Shown here in pieces: positions 36,829 to 47,100 of a stretch of DNA of 64,000 nt. The DNA comes from Gallionellaceae bacterium. Lineage in GTDB: Bacteria; Pseudomonadota; Gammaproteobacteria; Burkholderiales; Gallionellaceae. Location of the stretch: the NCBI GenBank assembly GCA_006218055.1, contig VBWD01000002.1:82445-146444 (forward strand), given 5' to 3'. The translations under genes were made by a program, and so were the position numbers. The notes under the pieces are model-generated. The model ran no database searches, was not told the origin of the DNA, and saw nothing but the letters and a program-made list of their open reading frames with translations. Position 1 is the first letter of the stretch; the number at the start of each line of letters is the position of its first letter.

Positions 36829-38448
36829 ATGAGCCATCAACATACGTCGTCGGATACTGCACGCGAGACACTAAAGCTACTTGCCTCCCGCAAATTAGCG
36901 CCTACACCGGACAACTATGCGCAGGTCTATCGCGAATTGAGCGGCGAGACCTCTCCCCCTACAGGTTCGAATGACACCCAATTGATGCTCAATTGGTCTG
37001 ATTTGATCCGCGACCTATTGAAACAACTGGAGACACCCCATAAGGGCATCACCATCAGCCGCAAGAAAGAAGGGGTGGATACAGTTTTAAGCCGCTTCGG
37101 GGCAAAGCCAGACGCGTTATTCGAAAAGATGCAGAGTTTGGTGCGTTCATGGGGAAGCGCCACATCCGCAGTCAGCGAATTCGCACCCGCTGCAATGCCA
37201 GACATTACCACTGCACAAACGAACATCACCCCACCTTCCGCATCCACTGGTGGCAATGAACTGCTCAACCAACTGCGCGAATTATTGGCGCAATCTTTGG
37301 AAAACACCCAACCGTCCCATCCAGAGCTAGGCGACGAGATCAAAAGACTGGTCGCCGTCGTACGCGCCACCAACGACCCCAGCCGCATCAGCGAGCTTGC
37401 CAAGCAGTTGCGCCAATTCTGGCTAAAGCTCGAATTGCGCGGCGGTGACAAAGTCAAGATACAAGAAGGGCTATTGCGCTTGCTACGCTTGCTGGTGGAG
37501 AACGTTAGCGAACTGGTCGCTGACGATGAATGGATACATGGCCAGATCACAGTCTTGCAAGAGATCATCGCGCAGCCGATGGATAAGCATGCCATCGCCG
37601 ATGCCGAGCGCAATCTGCGTGATGCCATCATCAAACAAAGCTCCCTCAAGCAAAGCCTCACCGATGCCAAGACTACATTGAAGAGTCTGATGACCAATTT
37701 TATCGACCGTCTGGGCAACCTCACCGAAAGCACTGGCGAATATCACCAGAAGATCGAGGGATATAGCCAAAAGATCAGCAAAACCAACAATCTGACCGAT
37801 CTTAGCCATCTGCTGGACGACATCATGCAAGATACCCGCGTCATCCAAGCCAGTGCATTGCGTTCACATGAAGAGCTGTTGATCACCAAGAAGCAGGCAG
37901 ATGAAGCGGAAAACCGTATCAAAGAGTTGGAACACGAACTCATGCAGGTCAGCGAACTGGTGCGCGAAGACCAACTCACCGGCGCTCTGAACCGACGCGG
38001 ACTCGATGAAGCGGTGGATGTCGAACTCAAACGCGCAGAACGCAACAAGAGCGCTTTCAGTGTAGCCCTCATTGACATCGACAACTTCAAGAAACTGAAC
38101 GACACCCTCGGTCATCAAGCAGGGGACCGCGCACTCACTCATCTGACCCAAGTCATCAAAGAGACCTTACGTCCCACCGATGCAGTCGGACGTTACGGCG
38201 GCGAAGAATTCCTCATCCTGCTCCCAGGCACCAACTTGGAGGCCGCAGTAGAGACCATCCAACGCCTGCAACGCGACCTGACCAAGAAATTCTTCCTGCA
38301 CAACAACGACAAGATACTGGTGACATTCAGCGCGGGTGTCGCCCTACGAGCAGAGGGTGAGGACCAAGAAGACCTGATCGGACGTGCCGACAAAGCCATG
38401 TATCACGCCAAACAGACCGGCAAGAACCGTGTCGTTGCGGCTAACTGA
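36829..38448 (+). CDS. Diguanylate cyclase (GGDEF) with long N-terminal domain
   Basis: Makes c-di-GMP from two GTP. The 539-residue product has an N-terminal region of about 370 residues without transmembrane segments, partly coiled-coil (SQKISKTNNLTDLS region), then a GGDEF domain with active-site GGEEF at 457-461 and an inhibitory I-site RPTD (448-451) five residues upstream. The N-terminal start SSDTARETLKLLASRKLAPTPDNYAQVY is a pattern I know from GGDEF proteins of this group. Placed between a two-component pair and flagellin, with a possible sigma-28 promoter, so probably tied to motility control. Confidence 0.9.
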   Translation: MSHQHTSSDTARETLKLLASRKLAPTPDNYAQVYRELSGETSPPTGSNDTQLMLNWSDLIRDLLKQLETPHKGITISRKKEGVDTVLSRFGAKPDALFEKMQSLVRSWGSATSAVSEFAPAAMPDITTAQTNITPPSASTGGNELLNQLRELLAQSLENTQPSHPELGDEIKRLVAVVRATNDPSRISELAKQLRQFWLKLELRGGDKVKIQEGLLRLLRLLVENVSELVADDEWIHGQITVLQEIIAQPMDKHAIADAERNLRDAIIKQSSLKQSLTDAKTTLKSLMTNFIDRLGNLTESTGEYHQKIEGYSQKISKTNNLTDLSHLLDDIMQDTRVIQASALRSHEELLITKKQADEAENRIKELEHELMQVSELVREDQLTGALNRRGLDEAVDVELKRAERNKSAFSVALIDIDNFKKLNDTLGHQAGDRALTHLTQVIKETLRPTDAVGRYGGEEFLILLPGTNLEAAVETIQRLQRDLTKKFFLHNNDKILVTFSAGVALRAEGEDQEDLIGRADKAMYHAKQTGKNRVVAAN

Positions 38449-38470
38449 TGGAATCCATGAAAATTTACCC

Positions 38471-38497
38471 TAAAGTTTTGCCCAGACACTCCGATAA
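38471..38497 (+). promoter_or_regulatory. fliC: Flagellin sigma-28 (FliA) promoter
   Basis: TAAAGTTT (38471-38478), 11 bases, TCCGATAA (38490-38497) matches the FliA consensus in 15 of 16 positions. Transcription would start near 38505, 87 bases before the fliC ATG; AGGAG precedes it. Confidence 0.85.
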
Positions 38498-38591
38498 CAG
38501 GTTCAACGGCGGTTGCTAAGCATCACAAAACAGCAAACCAAAGTGAGCGACCAAAAGGTCGTAGCGGTGAACCAAGTTAAGGAGAATTAAA

Positions 38592-39254
38592 ATGGCACAA
38601 GTCATCAACACAAACGTAGCAGCCCTCTTCGCTGGTGCAGCATTGAACAAATCAGCGATTGCTCTGCAAACAGCCCAACAACGTCTATCTTCTGGCCTGC
38701 GTATCAACAGCGCCAAAGACGACATCACAGGCTTGGGCATCGCAACGGGTTATGACACTCAGATCCGCGCCGCTAATGTAAACATCCGCATCCAAAACGA
38801 TGCGATCTCCACAGCGCAGACCAAAGATGGCTACATGGGCATCATCACTGAGAACTTGCAACGTATGTCTGAGATTTACGTTCAGGTTTCTGGTGGCAAC
38901 GCCGAAACAACTGCGCTAGTAGCTGAAAATACTCGTTTGGCAGGTGCCACATTCGCCAACATCACCCTATCCGCCACAGGCAGCGGAACGGCAGCAGCAG
39001 CAACTGCTGACCTTGCTACTGTTGCAACAGCACGTGCAACACAGGGTGCTGCAATGGCGACCGCAGCCTCTCAAGTGGCTTCCCTGCAGATCGGTTCCGT
39101 TAACCTGTCCGCTGCTTATAGCCGCATCATGGATACAGACTATGCATCGGAGACCACTGCGATGACCCGCAACAACATCTTGCAACAAGCGGGTACGGCG
39201 GTGTTGGCTCAAGCGAACCAAACACCAAATACGGTTCTGACTCTGTTGCGTTAA
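38592..39254 (+). CDS. fliC: Flagellin, unusually short
   Basis: Filament protein of only 220 residues. The conserved N-terminal D0/D1 (AQVINTNVAALFAG, RLSSGLRINSAKDD) and C-terminal D1/D0 (SRIMDTDYASETTAMTRNNILQQAGTAVLAQ) are intact, but no D2/D3 region is present; an Ala/Thr-rich piece of about 60 residues joins them. Ser/Thr-rich centre could be a glycosylation target for the nearby GT41 enzyme (inference). Preceded by a strong sigma-28 promoter and ribosome-binding site, followed by a stem-loop. Confidence 0.94.
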   Translation: MAQVINTNVAALFAGAALNKSAIALQTAQQRLSSGLRINSAKDDITGLGIATGYDTQIRAANVNIRIQNDAISTAQTKDGYMGIITENLQRMSEIYVQVSGGNAETTALVAENTRLAGATFANITLSATGSGTAAAATADLATVATARATQGAAMATAASQVASLQIGSVNLSAAYSRIMDTDYASETTAMTRNNILQQAGTAVLAQANQTPNTVLTLLR

Positions 39255-39273
39255 GTGATATGGATTGACTAGG

Positions 39274-39297
39274 CCCCAACTGGGAAACCAGTTGGGC
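39274..39297 (+). other. Stem-loop after fliC
   Basis: CCCAACTGG-GAAA-CCAGTTGGG (39275-39296), a 9-bp stem with a GNRA tetraloop and no T-run after it. It lies 20 bases past the fliC stop and 23 before flaG, so it more likely protects the flagellin message 3' end than stops transcription. Confidence 0.6.
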
Positions 39298-39319
39298 ACT
39301 TAGATAAAGGAGAAGCAAA

Positions 39320-39688
39320 ATGCTCATCCAAAATGTAAATAGTGCGCTGCCTACTCCGCAGCCTGTAAGGCTCCCTAGCGATGGGGCGCCGAAAGTCGTT
39401 GAGGCTGTTGAGGCTGTTGAGGCTACCGTTCAAGCGCTCCCTCAACAACCATCTGCTCAACAGCTCAAAAATGCTGTAAGTCACATCAATCAAGCGTTGC
39501 AAAAGGCAAATATGAGCATGGAGTTGAGTGTGGATTCAAGCACTAAGAAGCCAGTTGTGAAGATGATGGATGCTGAAACGGGAGAGTTGATTCGGCAATT
39601 TCCCTCAGAAGAAGTATTGGCGATCGCAAGTTCGATAGACCAATTTCTAGAATTTCAGCAAGGGATGTTGTTGAAGACGAAAGCCTAG
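39320..39688 (+). CDS. flaG: FlaG family flagellar protein
   Basis: Product of 122 residues with an Ala/Val/Glu-rich disordered N-terminus and the conserved FlaG core (ELSVDSSTKKPVVKMMDAETGELIRQFPSEEVL). Usually found between flagellin and fliD; affects filament length in some bacteria. A ggctgttgag duplication gives an EAVEAVEA stretch near residue 25. Confidence 0.9.
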   Translation: MLIQNVNSALPTPQPVRLPSDGAPKVVEAVEAVEATVQALPQQPSAQQLKNAVSHINQALQKANMSMELSVDSSTKKPVVKMMDAETGELIRQFPSEEVLAIASSIDQFLEFQQGMLLKTKA

Positions 39689-39703
39689 ATCAGGAGGCGG
39701 ACC

Positions 39704-41095
39704 ATGGCAGCCACATCATCAGTAGCATCTTCGAGCGCGGGCACACTGGATGTAGCCTCGCTCGTCTCTCAATTGATGACCGTTGAGCGTCAACCCATCG
39801 ACAAACTCAACACCAAGATCGAGAGCTACCAGACCAAGATATCTTCGTTCGGGACGATCAAGGGCTTAGTATCGGGTTTTCAAACCGCACTGCAAAGTTT
39901 GAGCACTAGCTTGCAGGCCTACAGTGCGACGCCTACAGATACCAGCATCCTTTCTGCCTCCGCCACCAGCACGGCAGCAGCAGGCACCTATTCACTGAGC
40001 GTCACCACCTTAGCTCAAGCACACAAGTTAGCGGCTGCGGGACAAGTAAGTGATACCAGCGCAATCGCAACAGGTGCTTCGACCGCCACTTTCACAGTAG
40101 GCACCACCAGCACCGACATCACGATCGCGGCAGGTGCTACGTTGCAAGATATTCGCGCAGCGATCAACGCAGCCAACATCGGCGTGACTGCGACCATCGT
40201 CAACGACGGCAGTGGATCACCCTATCGGCTTGCTCTCTCTTCCGACAACTCTGGAACGAGCAATGCCATCAGCAGTATCACCGTCCAAGCGGGCGGAGAT
40301 GCAGCGGTTAATAATCTGCTGGCCTACAATCCGACCACGAACGCACCCGCACCAGCTCCGCTCGTGCCCATGGTGCAAACGGTTGCCGCACAAAATGCCG
40401 ACTTCACGGTGAACGGAATTCAAGTCATCAAATCTTCAAATACAGTGACTGACGCCATTCAAGGCGTGACGCTGAATTTGAGCAAGAGTGGCGTTACAAA
40501 CTTGAAGGTGGCGCGCGATACGGGCGCGATAAGCACCGCAGCAGCCAGCATCGTGGATACCTACAACGCCATGGCCAATCAACTCAAGAGCCGCTCGGCC
40601 TATGGTAGCGCTACCAAAGCGACACCCGAACTGGCTGGCGATGGAACGGTGCGCATGATGTTGGATCAATTGCGCGGCATCTTGGGGACGCCAGCCACAC
40701 CCGCAAGCGGTGGCTCATTGACCTCGCTATCGCAAGTCGGCATCAACATCCAGTCAAACGGTTCTCTAAAGCTGGATAGCAGCAAACTGAACAGCGCGAT
40801 GGCGACCAACTTCAGTGATGTGACCAATCTGTTTTCTTCCGCGACAGGCTTCGTCACACGCCTAAGCACTTGGACTGATTCTGTCGTGCAAACGGGCGGC
40901 TTGATTGATGTTCGCACGCAAAACATCAGCAACTCCATCAAGGGCTACAACGAACAAGTTATTCAACTGGAAAGCAAGATGACGGTGATCCAAAAACGCT
41001 ACACCACTCAGTACAGCAACCTTAATCTGATGCTCAATAAGATGAACAGTACCAGCGCTTATCTGACACAACAATTCAACAAGACTGGAGCGTGA
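39704..41095 (+). CDS. fliD: Flagellar filament cap protein FliD
   Basis: Cap protein that inserts flagellin at the filament tip, 463 residues. FliD N-terminal domain (VASLVSQLMTVERQPIDKLNTKI) and C-terminal domain (SLSQVGINIQSNGSLKLDSSKL, MLNKMNSTSAYLTQQFN) with coiled-coil ends. Overlaps the fliS upstream region; AGGAGG precedes the start. Confidence 0.94.
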   Translation: MAATSSVASSSAGTLDVASLVSQLMTVERQPIDKLNTKIESYQTKISSFGTIKGLVSGFQTALQSLSTSLQAYSATPTDTSILSASATSTAAAGTYSLSVTTLAQAHKLAAAGQVSDTSAIATGASTATFTVGTTSTDITIAAGATLQDIRAAINAANIGVTATIVNDGSGSPYRLALSSDNSGTSNAISSITVQAGGDAAVNNLLAYNPTTNAPAPAPLVPMVQTVAAQNADFTVNGIQVIKSSNTVTDAIQGVTLNLSKSGVTNLKVARDTGAISTAAASIVDTYNAMANQLKSRSAYGSATKATPELAGDGTVRMMLDQLRGILGTPATPASGGSLTSLSQVGINIQSNGSLKLDSSKLNSAMATNFSDVTNLFSSATGFVTRLSTWTDSVVQTGGLIDVRTQNISNSIKGYNEQVIQLESKMTVIQKRYTTQYSNLNLMLNKMNSTSAYLTQQFNKTGA

Positions 41096-41097
41096 TC

Positions 41098-41562
41098 ATG
41101 AATGCACATACTGCAACGAATGCCTATACCAAGATCGGCGTTGAATCAGGAGTGATCGGCGCCGACCCGCACAAGCTCATCGCCATGTTGTTTCAGGGGG
41201 CGTTGTTAGCAATTGCGAATGCGAAGAACGCGATGTTGCGCAAAGACATCCCCACCAAAGGAGCCGCCATTTCAAAAGCCATGCTCATCATCGACGAGGG
41301 CTTAAAGGCAAGCTTGGACAAGAAAGTGGGCGGAGAACTTGCGCATAGCCTAGATCAGTTGTACGACTACATGTTGTCGAAACTATTGACTGCTAATCTG
41401 AACAACGATGCTGAGATTCTCGATGAAGTCTCGCGTTTACTCGGCGAATTGAAAGGGGCTTGGGACGCTATTCGTCAAACTGCTTTGACCAATGCGCCTG
41501 TACAGTCTCAACAGATCGCAAGTCCAAATAAACAGCCAGCTTTGGTTTACGGAAGGATGTAA
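41098..41562 (+). CDS. fliS: Flagellin export chaperone FliS
   Basis: Binds unfolded flagellin and prevents premature polymerisation. Start ATG 41098 (MNAHTATNAYTKIGVESGVIGADPHKLIAMLF) has GGAG seven bases upstream; a GTG at 41092 overlaps fliD. 154 residues with the family-typical LDQLYDYMLSKLLTANLNND. Confidence 0.93.
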   Translation: MNAHTATNAYTKIGVESGVIGADPHKLIAMLFQGALLAIANAKNAMLRKDIPTKGAAISKAMLIIDEGLKASLDKKVGGELAHSLDQLYDYMLSKLLTANLNNDAEILDEVSRLLGELKGAWDAIRQTALTNAPVQSQQIASPNKQPALVYGRM

Positions 41563-41565
41563 GTG

Positions 41566-41886
41566 ATGAACATGATCATTGAGGACTATCAACGTCTATC
41601 CAAAATCACAGAGCAGATGCGCAACGCCGCTGCCACGGGAGAATGGGATAACTTGATCGAGCTAGAGAAACGTTGCTCGCTTGAAGTCGAAGCCATCAAA
41701 CCACACGATGGCGTGCCGACCGAAGAATCCGAACGCAAGCAGAAAGCCGCTCTCATCCTCAAGATGTTGGCCGATGACAAGGCGATACGTTCTTACACCG
41801 AACCTTGGATGCGCCAACTGGAACGCATCATGCAAAGTGCGCGTAGTGAACAACGCGTGCAACAAGCCTATCTCGCTCAGGGATGA
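41566..41886 (+). CDS. fliT: Flagellar export chaperone FliT-like
   Basis: Short helical protein (106 residues, ATG 41566 or GTG 41563) following fliS by four bases. Conserved pattern YQRLSKITEQMRNAAATGEWDNLIELEKRC and the C-terminal basic helix are FliT-like; such proteins chaperone the FliD cap and can bind FlhC. Sequence of FliT is weakly conserved, so position adds much of the support. Confidence 0.75.
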   Translation: MNMIIEDYQRLSKITEQMRNAAATGEWDNLIELEKRCSLEVEAIKPHDGVPTEESERKQKAALILKMLADDKAIRSYTEPWMRQLERIMQSARSEQRVQQAYLAQG

Positions 41887-41906
41887 GCGTTGCGAAGCGA
41901 TGAGCC

Positions 41907-42917
41907 ATGCCTGTCAATCCGCTCGCCGCTGCACTCACTAAACTCGCCCTGAACGACAAGCCGCTGATCGCAGCGGCTACCGACAAACCCAATCCCAAGC
42001 CGGGGCTAAAACTCGAGATCGGCCAACAGGTTCAAGGAACGGTGCAGGCGCAGACTGCTCCGGGTCAATTCCAAGTCCGCATCGCAGACCATGTCGTACA
42101 GTTACAATTGCCTGCCTTCGTGCGCAGTGGTGATCTCATCTCACTGCAAGTCACCTCCTTGCAACCGCGTCTGGCATTCTCGCTCTCCTCGGCCACCAAT
42201 CCTGTTTCCACGTCGGAACAACTCAGTTCTGCCTCACGCATGCTGTCTTCCATGACGCAACAACCGCTGGAACAGCCTTACGTGAAATCCCTACAGCGCG
42301 CACCGCTATGGATCGCCAGCCAAGCCTCCGCGCCCGACACCACCGTACTGGCGGACAAACTGCATAACGCATTGAGCCACAGCGGACTGTTCTACGAATC
42401 ACATCAAGCGCAGTGGATCGCAGGGATGCGTAGCACACCACAACTGATGCAAGAACCGCAGAACCAACTACCTCAACAAACCACCGCGACGCCGAGTGAC
42501 ACCGTAGTAAAGCCGAGTGTGAGCACTTCACTCAACACCATTCCCGAGCATCTGCAAAATCTGGTGCAACAGCAACTACACACGCTAGAGACTCGACAAG
42601 TGTTGTGGCAAGGCGTGGCATGGCAAGGTCAAGAGATGCGCTGGGAAGTGCGTGAAGAATCTCCACGGCGTGGTGCCACAGGCGAACAGGATGGCCAATG
42701 GGTCACCGAGATACATCTCGACCTGCCGCATCTGGGTAGCTTGACGGCGCGATTGAGCCTCAACGGTGGTGCAGTCAACCTGACCCTCAATGCACGCGAG
42801 GAAAAGACACGCGAGCTATTGGGTAGCGCAAGCTCCCAACTCGTCTCCGCACTGAACGAACGCGACATCCCAGTATTGCAGACTCGCATTAAACAGATGG
42901 AGGCTGCGCCGCTATGA
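41907..42917 (+). CDS. Second FliK-like flagellar hook-length domain protein
   Basis: Product of 336 residues starting MPVNPLAAALTKLAL. The C-terminal third (EIHLDLPHLGSLTARLSLNGGAVNLTLNAREEKTRELL) matches the FliK C-terminal hook-length domain, but a bona fide fliK lies at 53199. The N-terminal half has an OB-like stretch (IGQQVQGTVQAQTAPGQFQVRIADHVVQLQLP). Overlaps the next gene by 4 bases. Function unknown; likely a substrate-specificity or export accessory. Confidence 0.78.
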   Translation: MPVNPLAAALTKLALNDKPLIAAATDKPNPKPGLKLEIGQQVQGTVQAQTAPGQFQVRIADHVVQLQLPAFVRSGDLISLQVTSLQPRLAFSLSSATNPVSTSEQLSSASRMLSSMTQQPLEQPYVKSLQRAPLWIASQASAPDTTVLADKLHNALSHSGLFYESHQAQWIAGMRSTPQLMQEPQNQLPQQTTATPSDTVVKPSVSTSLNTIPEHLQNLVQQQLHTLETRQVLWQGVAWQGQEMRWEVREESPRRGATGEQDGQWVTEIHLDLPHLGSLTARLSLNGGAVNLTLNAREEKTRELLGSASSQLVSALNERDIPVLQTRIKQMEAAPL

Positions 42918-43231
42918 ACGCCTCCAACAAACGCCAAATGGCGGTCGCCCTCGCCTACCAAAGTGGTGACGCCGCACCCAAAGTCGTGGCCAGTGGTCGC
43001 GGCCTCATCGCTCAAGCCATCATTGAGCGCGCCAAGGAGCACGGCGTGTATGTGCATGAGTCTGAGGAATTGGTCGGCATGCTGATGCAAGTGGAGTTGG
43101 ACCAGCACATCCCGCCGCAACTCTACCTGGCTGTCGCCGAGCTATTGGCATGGTTATATCGTTTGGAGCGAGGGGAAATCCCCGCTATTCCACGTACGAA
43201 GCCCTCCCTTACCCCTTTAGAATCAAAATAA
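42914..43231 (+). CDS. FlhB C-terminal-domain homologue (small EscU/YscU-like)
   Basis: Product of 105 residues corresponding to the cytoplasmic FlhB domain without membrane part: MAVALAYQSGDAAPKVVASGRGLIAQAIIERAKEHGVYVHES followed by ELVGMLMQVELDQHIPPQLYLAVAELLAWLY. The autocleavage NPTH is not present (the region reads GDAAPKV). Standalone relatives (FhlX/YlqH type) support export switching. Coupled to the FliK-like gene. Confidence 0.85.
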   Translation: MNASNKRQMAVALAYQSGDAAPKVVASGRGLIAQAIIERAKEHGVYVHESEELVGMLMQVELDQHIPPQLYLAVAELLAWLYRLERGEIPAIPRTKPSLTPLESK

Positions 43232-43256
43232 GACAAATCCCAATATAGGCGGCATC

Positions 43257-44018
43257 ATGCGTAGCAAAGAAGTTCCGCTCAAGATCGAAGTGTTCGCCAA
43301 CGATGAAGAGAACGACTTCATCATCCACGACCCCAGAGAGATCGCCTCCGTCCTGCGCGATATCGCCACCCATCGCAGCCGTGTCGCCCTCTATTTCAAC
43401 GACGCCAACAGCATGGTACTCACCCTACTACTGGCGGTGGACGAGACCGGTGTGTGGGTGGATGCGGCCGCCAATCCGCTGGACAACCGCCATATCGAAC
43501 GCAGCAGCCGCATCGTATTCGTCAGCACGCACAATCAAGCTAAAGTGCAATGGGTCTCCACCGAGACCTCACAATGCATCTTCGAGAATTCGGCAGCGTT
43601 CTTTCTCCCCTTGCCCAGAAAGCTACTGCGCCTGCAGCGGCGCGATTTCTACCGCCTGATGACACGCGAGCCGGAAGCGCTTAAATGCCTGATCCGCCCC
43701 ACACCCGGGCAAGCACACCTCCGCCATGAAGTGACCGTGATGGACATCAGCATCGGCGGTGTGGCGCTCGTTTGCAAAGAAGACACCGTCGACCTGCAGC
43801 CCGGCATGACCTATGAAAATTGCGAGATCGACCTTCCTGATATCGGCACCATCAACGCCACCATCGAAGTCAAGAACACCTTCGAAGTGACCGCGCGCAA
43901 TGGCAATATTTCACGGCGCGCGGGATGTGTGTTCGTCAAGCCGAATGGGGAGACTTCAAGATTGCTGCAACGCTATGTGGCATTGAAGCAACAACAGATA
44001 GCCAGCTTGAAACGCTGA
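43257..44018 (+). CDS. ycgR: Flagellar brake protein YcgR (PilZ)
   Basis: c-di-GMP-binding brake of 253 residues. N-terminal YcgR domain, then PilZ with RRDFYR (RxxxR) near residue 128 and DISIGGVAL ([DN]xSxxG), the two c-di-GMP contacts. It would respond to the GGDEF proteins encoded in this window by slowing the motor. Ends the plus-strand run convergent with the GT41 gene. Confidence 0.92.
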   Translation: MRSKEVPLKIEVFANDEENDFIIHDPREIASVLRDIATHRSRVALYFNDANSMVLTLLLAVDETGVWVDAAANPLDNRHIERSSRIVFVSTHNQAKVQWVSTETSQCIFENSAAFFLPLPRKLLRLQRRDFYRLMTREPEALKCLIRPTPGQAHLRHEVTVMDISIGGVALVCKEDTVDLQPGMTYENCEIDLPDIGTINATIEVKNTFEVTARNGNISRRAGCVFVKPNGETSRLLQRYVALKQQQIASLKR

Positions 44019-44153
44019 CCGAATTTTCACTTGATTTACCCGCTTACTCCATCAGTCTGCAATTGAATGTACAGCTTGCTTCCCCTACAAGAGCTGTTGC
44101 GGCCACAGATTGGCCACTTTGGAGGAATTCATACCCCGCATTTATTGACCCCA

Positions 44154-47100
44154 TCATTTTCGCACCTCCTTCATCGCATCAAGTGCTTGCTGCTGGGTCA
44201 CCGCAAATGAGACCGCAGGCAAATCTGCACACCAGCGCCGCCACGTCATGCGTAGCGCATAGACCAGCCCTGCTGCGATCAATTCTGGACGCCCCGCCGC
44301 AGAACTAGAGAAACGTTCCCGCAAGTTCACCCTGATCTCCGCCAAAGCATTGTGCTCGCGCGCCCATTCCGTTCCTTTACGAACGAATTCCTCTTCGTCA
44401 TAGGCAATGAACGCTTGTAACCCAGCATGACTCAACACTCCAGCCCCCGTCCTCCCAGCCACGGTACTCCCCGCAAAGGTTAGAGTCGGCACGCCCATCC
44501 AAACCGAATGCAGGGTCGTCGTTCCGCCGTTGTAGGGGAAAGTATCGAAACAGACATCCACCTTGTGATGTAGCTTCAGATAGTTCGCCATATTGCTGCG
44601 CTGGAAAAAATCCAATCGCTCACGCGCGATCTCTTCCTCAAGGAACCATTCGATCAGGTTGTCGTATTTCCCATCTTCTGGCATCCCACCCAACACCATT
44701 CGTGCATCAGGTACTGCACGCAGGATCTTTGACCATACAGCCACAACCGATCGACTGATCTTGCTCGTTCGATTGAAACTGCCAAAGGTCACATAGCCAT
44801 TCGCAAGTGCGGGCAAATCGTTTAGGGGAGGCGCATCCTGACTAGGCAGGAATGGAGCGCTCGCAGGAAGATGCACGAGTTTCTCGGTGAACTGATCATC
44901 GAATTCACTGGGCGGCAGGAGGTAGTGATCGGTAAAGTAGTAATCCATAGAACGCATGCCGGTCGTACCTGGATACCCCATCCAACTCGCCTGCAACGGA
45001 GCAGGCTTTCTGGCGAAGGTCAGCAACCTGTTCTTCGCCGTATGCCCAGACAGATCAATCAAGATATCTATCCGATCCGCGCGTAATTTTTTATCCAAGG
45101 CTGCATCCGAAAGACTGTATACGACATTCCAGTGGGCGAAGTAACTTCGTATGCGCTGAGTGATGTCGTCATCGAGACTGTGGTTGGAATAGGCATGCAT
45201 GACGATCTGCGTATGCCCGGCCAAATGCTCAAAGATCGGCTCGATGAAATAGGCCATCGCATGATTACGCAAATCGCCCGATACGAAACCGATATTCAAA
45301 ATACGATCCGGATCGCGCGTATTCTCGTATCGCTTAAGGGCATCAATATAGGGAGCTTCGAACCGTTCACCGAACTGGCTGTGCTCTGCGAACAAGGTGG
45401 CAGCATCGACGGTCGGATTATGTGAACGACAAAAGAGCAGGTTGCTGAACGCAGCATCTGATGCTGGATTGATCTGAAGCGCACGGGTGAAACTGTGTTC
45501 CGCCTCTTCTAATTCACCGATATCCTTGAGGACTGCACCCAGATTCATATGAGCATCGGAAAAATCTGGTTTGAGCTCGATAGCTCTACGTAAAGAGCCT
45601 TCCGCCTCGACCAAGCGACCTGTCTCTCTGAGAGTCACCCCTAGATTGCTATGTGCCTCGGCATATTCAGATTTAAGCTTGATCGCACGTCGATGGCATG
45701 CCTCAGCCTCGTCACGTCGCCCCATGCTCTGCAAGATGGTACCCAGATTGTTATGCGCCTGCGCATAGTCTGGATTGATCATTAACGCTCGCAAGCAACT
45801 CGCCTCCGCTTCAATCAGCCTCCCGCTACCCAGCAAGATGACTGCCAAATTATTGTGTGCCTGTTCATAGTCGGGCTCGATATCTATCGCACACCGGCAA
45901 CTCGCTTCCGCTTCCGCCCTCCGATCTTGTCCCATCAGAATCGCACCCAGATTGTTGTATGCATCGGCATAGTCGGGTTTGATCTCCAAGACCCGCCTGC
46001 AGCATTCTTCGGCCTCTTCCAACCTTCCAAGTCTCTCAAGGATGGAGCTCAGGTGATGGAATGCCGCGACAAGATCCGGCGTGATTTCCAAAGCTTTTCG
46101 ACAACAAACTTCCGCCTCGTCTGCCTTCCTTAGCACAAGCAAGACGCCACCAAGGTTGCTATAGGCTTCGGCATAGTTTGGAGTGATCTCCAATGCACGT
46201 CTGAAGCAGGACTCTGCCTCCTCCAATCTCTCTTGCCCCTGCAAGATGCTACCCAGCGTGTTATACCCTTCGGCATATTCGGGCTTGGCGATTAATACGT
46301 CCCGAATGACTGACTCCGCCTCATCCAATCGCTCCAAAGATTGAAGCGTGACGCCCAAGTTGTATTGCGTATCGATATGGAAAGGATCGAGTTGCAGCGC
46401 GTGCCTGAAGCTCGCCTCGGCCTCATCCCAGCGCTTTTGTTGTTGCAGTGTGATACCTAAATTACTAAGGATAGCCACGCCCTCAGGTTTGATCCTAAGG
46501 GCACGGCGAAGCAGCGATTCCGCCATATCCAACTGCTCTAAATCCTTATAGACGACACCAAGGCTGCTAAGTGCTTCTGCATTGTTCGGATGTATCTTGA
46601 TCGCTCTTTCAAGGATGGCCTTAGCTTCATCTAGGCGATCTTGATTCCTAAGTAGGATACCCAGATTGATGTATGCATCGATATATCGAGGGTCTGCCTT
46701 CAATGCTCGCCGATAACTCGCTTCTGCATCAGTTGATCGACCGACCTCTTGCAAAGTGACACCTAGGTTGTACTGCGCTTCGACATCATCTGGCGACAAG
46801 GCGGCCGCCTTTTCCATGGGGGGTAGCGCCTCAGCACTACGCCCCAGCTGTTTGAAGATCGCCCCCAAAGCCTTCCATCCGAACTCATGCGAAGGAAAGC
46901 GTGACGTCATCGACTCTGCCATCGACAAGGCTTCTTCCAACCTGCCCGATGAAAACAAGGTGATCAGCGTGTTGATCTCATGAGCACTGGGAATCTTCCC
47001 CTTTCGCGCCGGCTTAATCGGAACAACTAGCGACGCCTCGGGAATAGCTGCCTCTTCGATCTGCTCTTGTTCTAGCGATCCCTCATTCAGCCTAAACGCT

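Noticed and set aside
45400..47000. Regular about 102-base periodicity that might suggest a CRISPR array
   Set aside because: The period equals 34 codons of TPR units in a clear protein-coding frame, and no conserved direct repeat/spacer structure exists.
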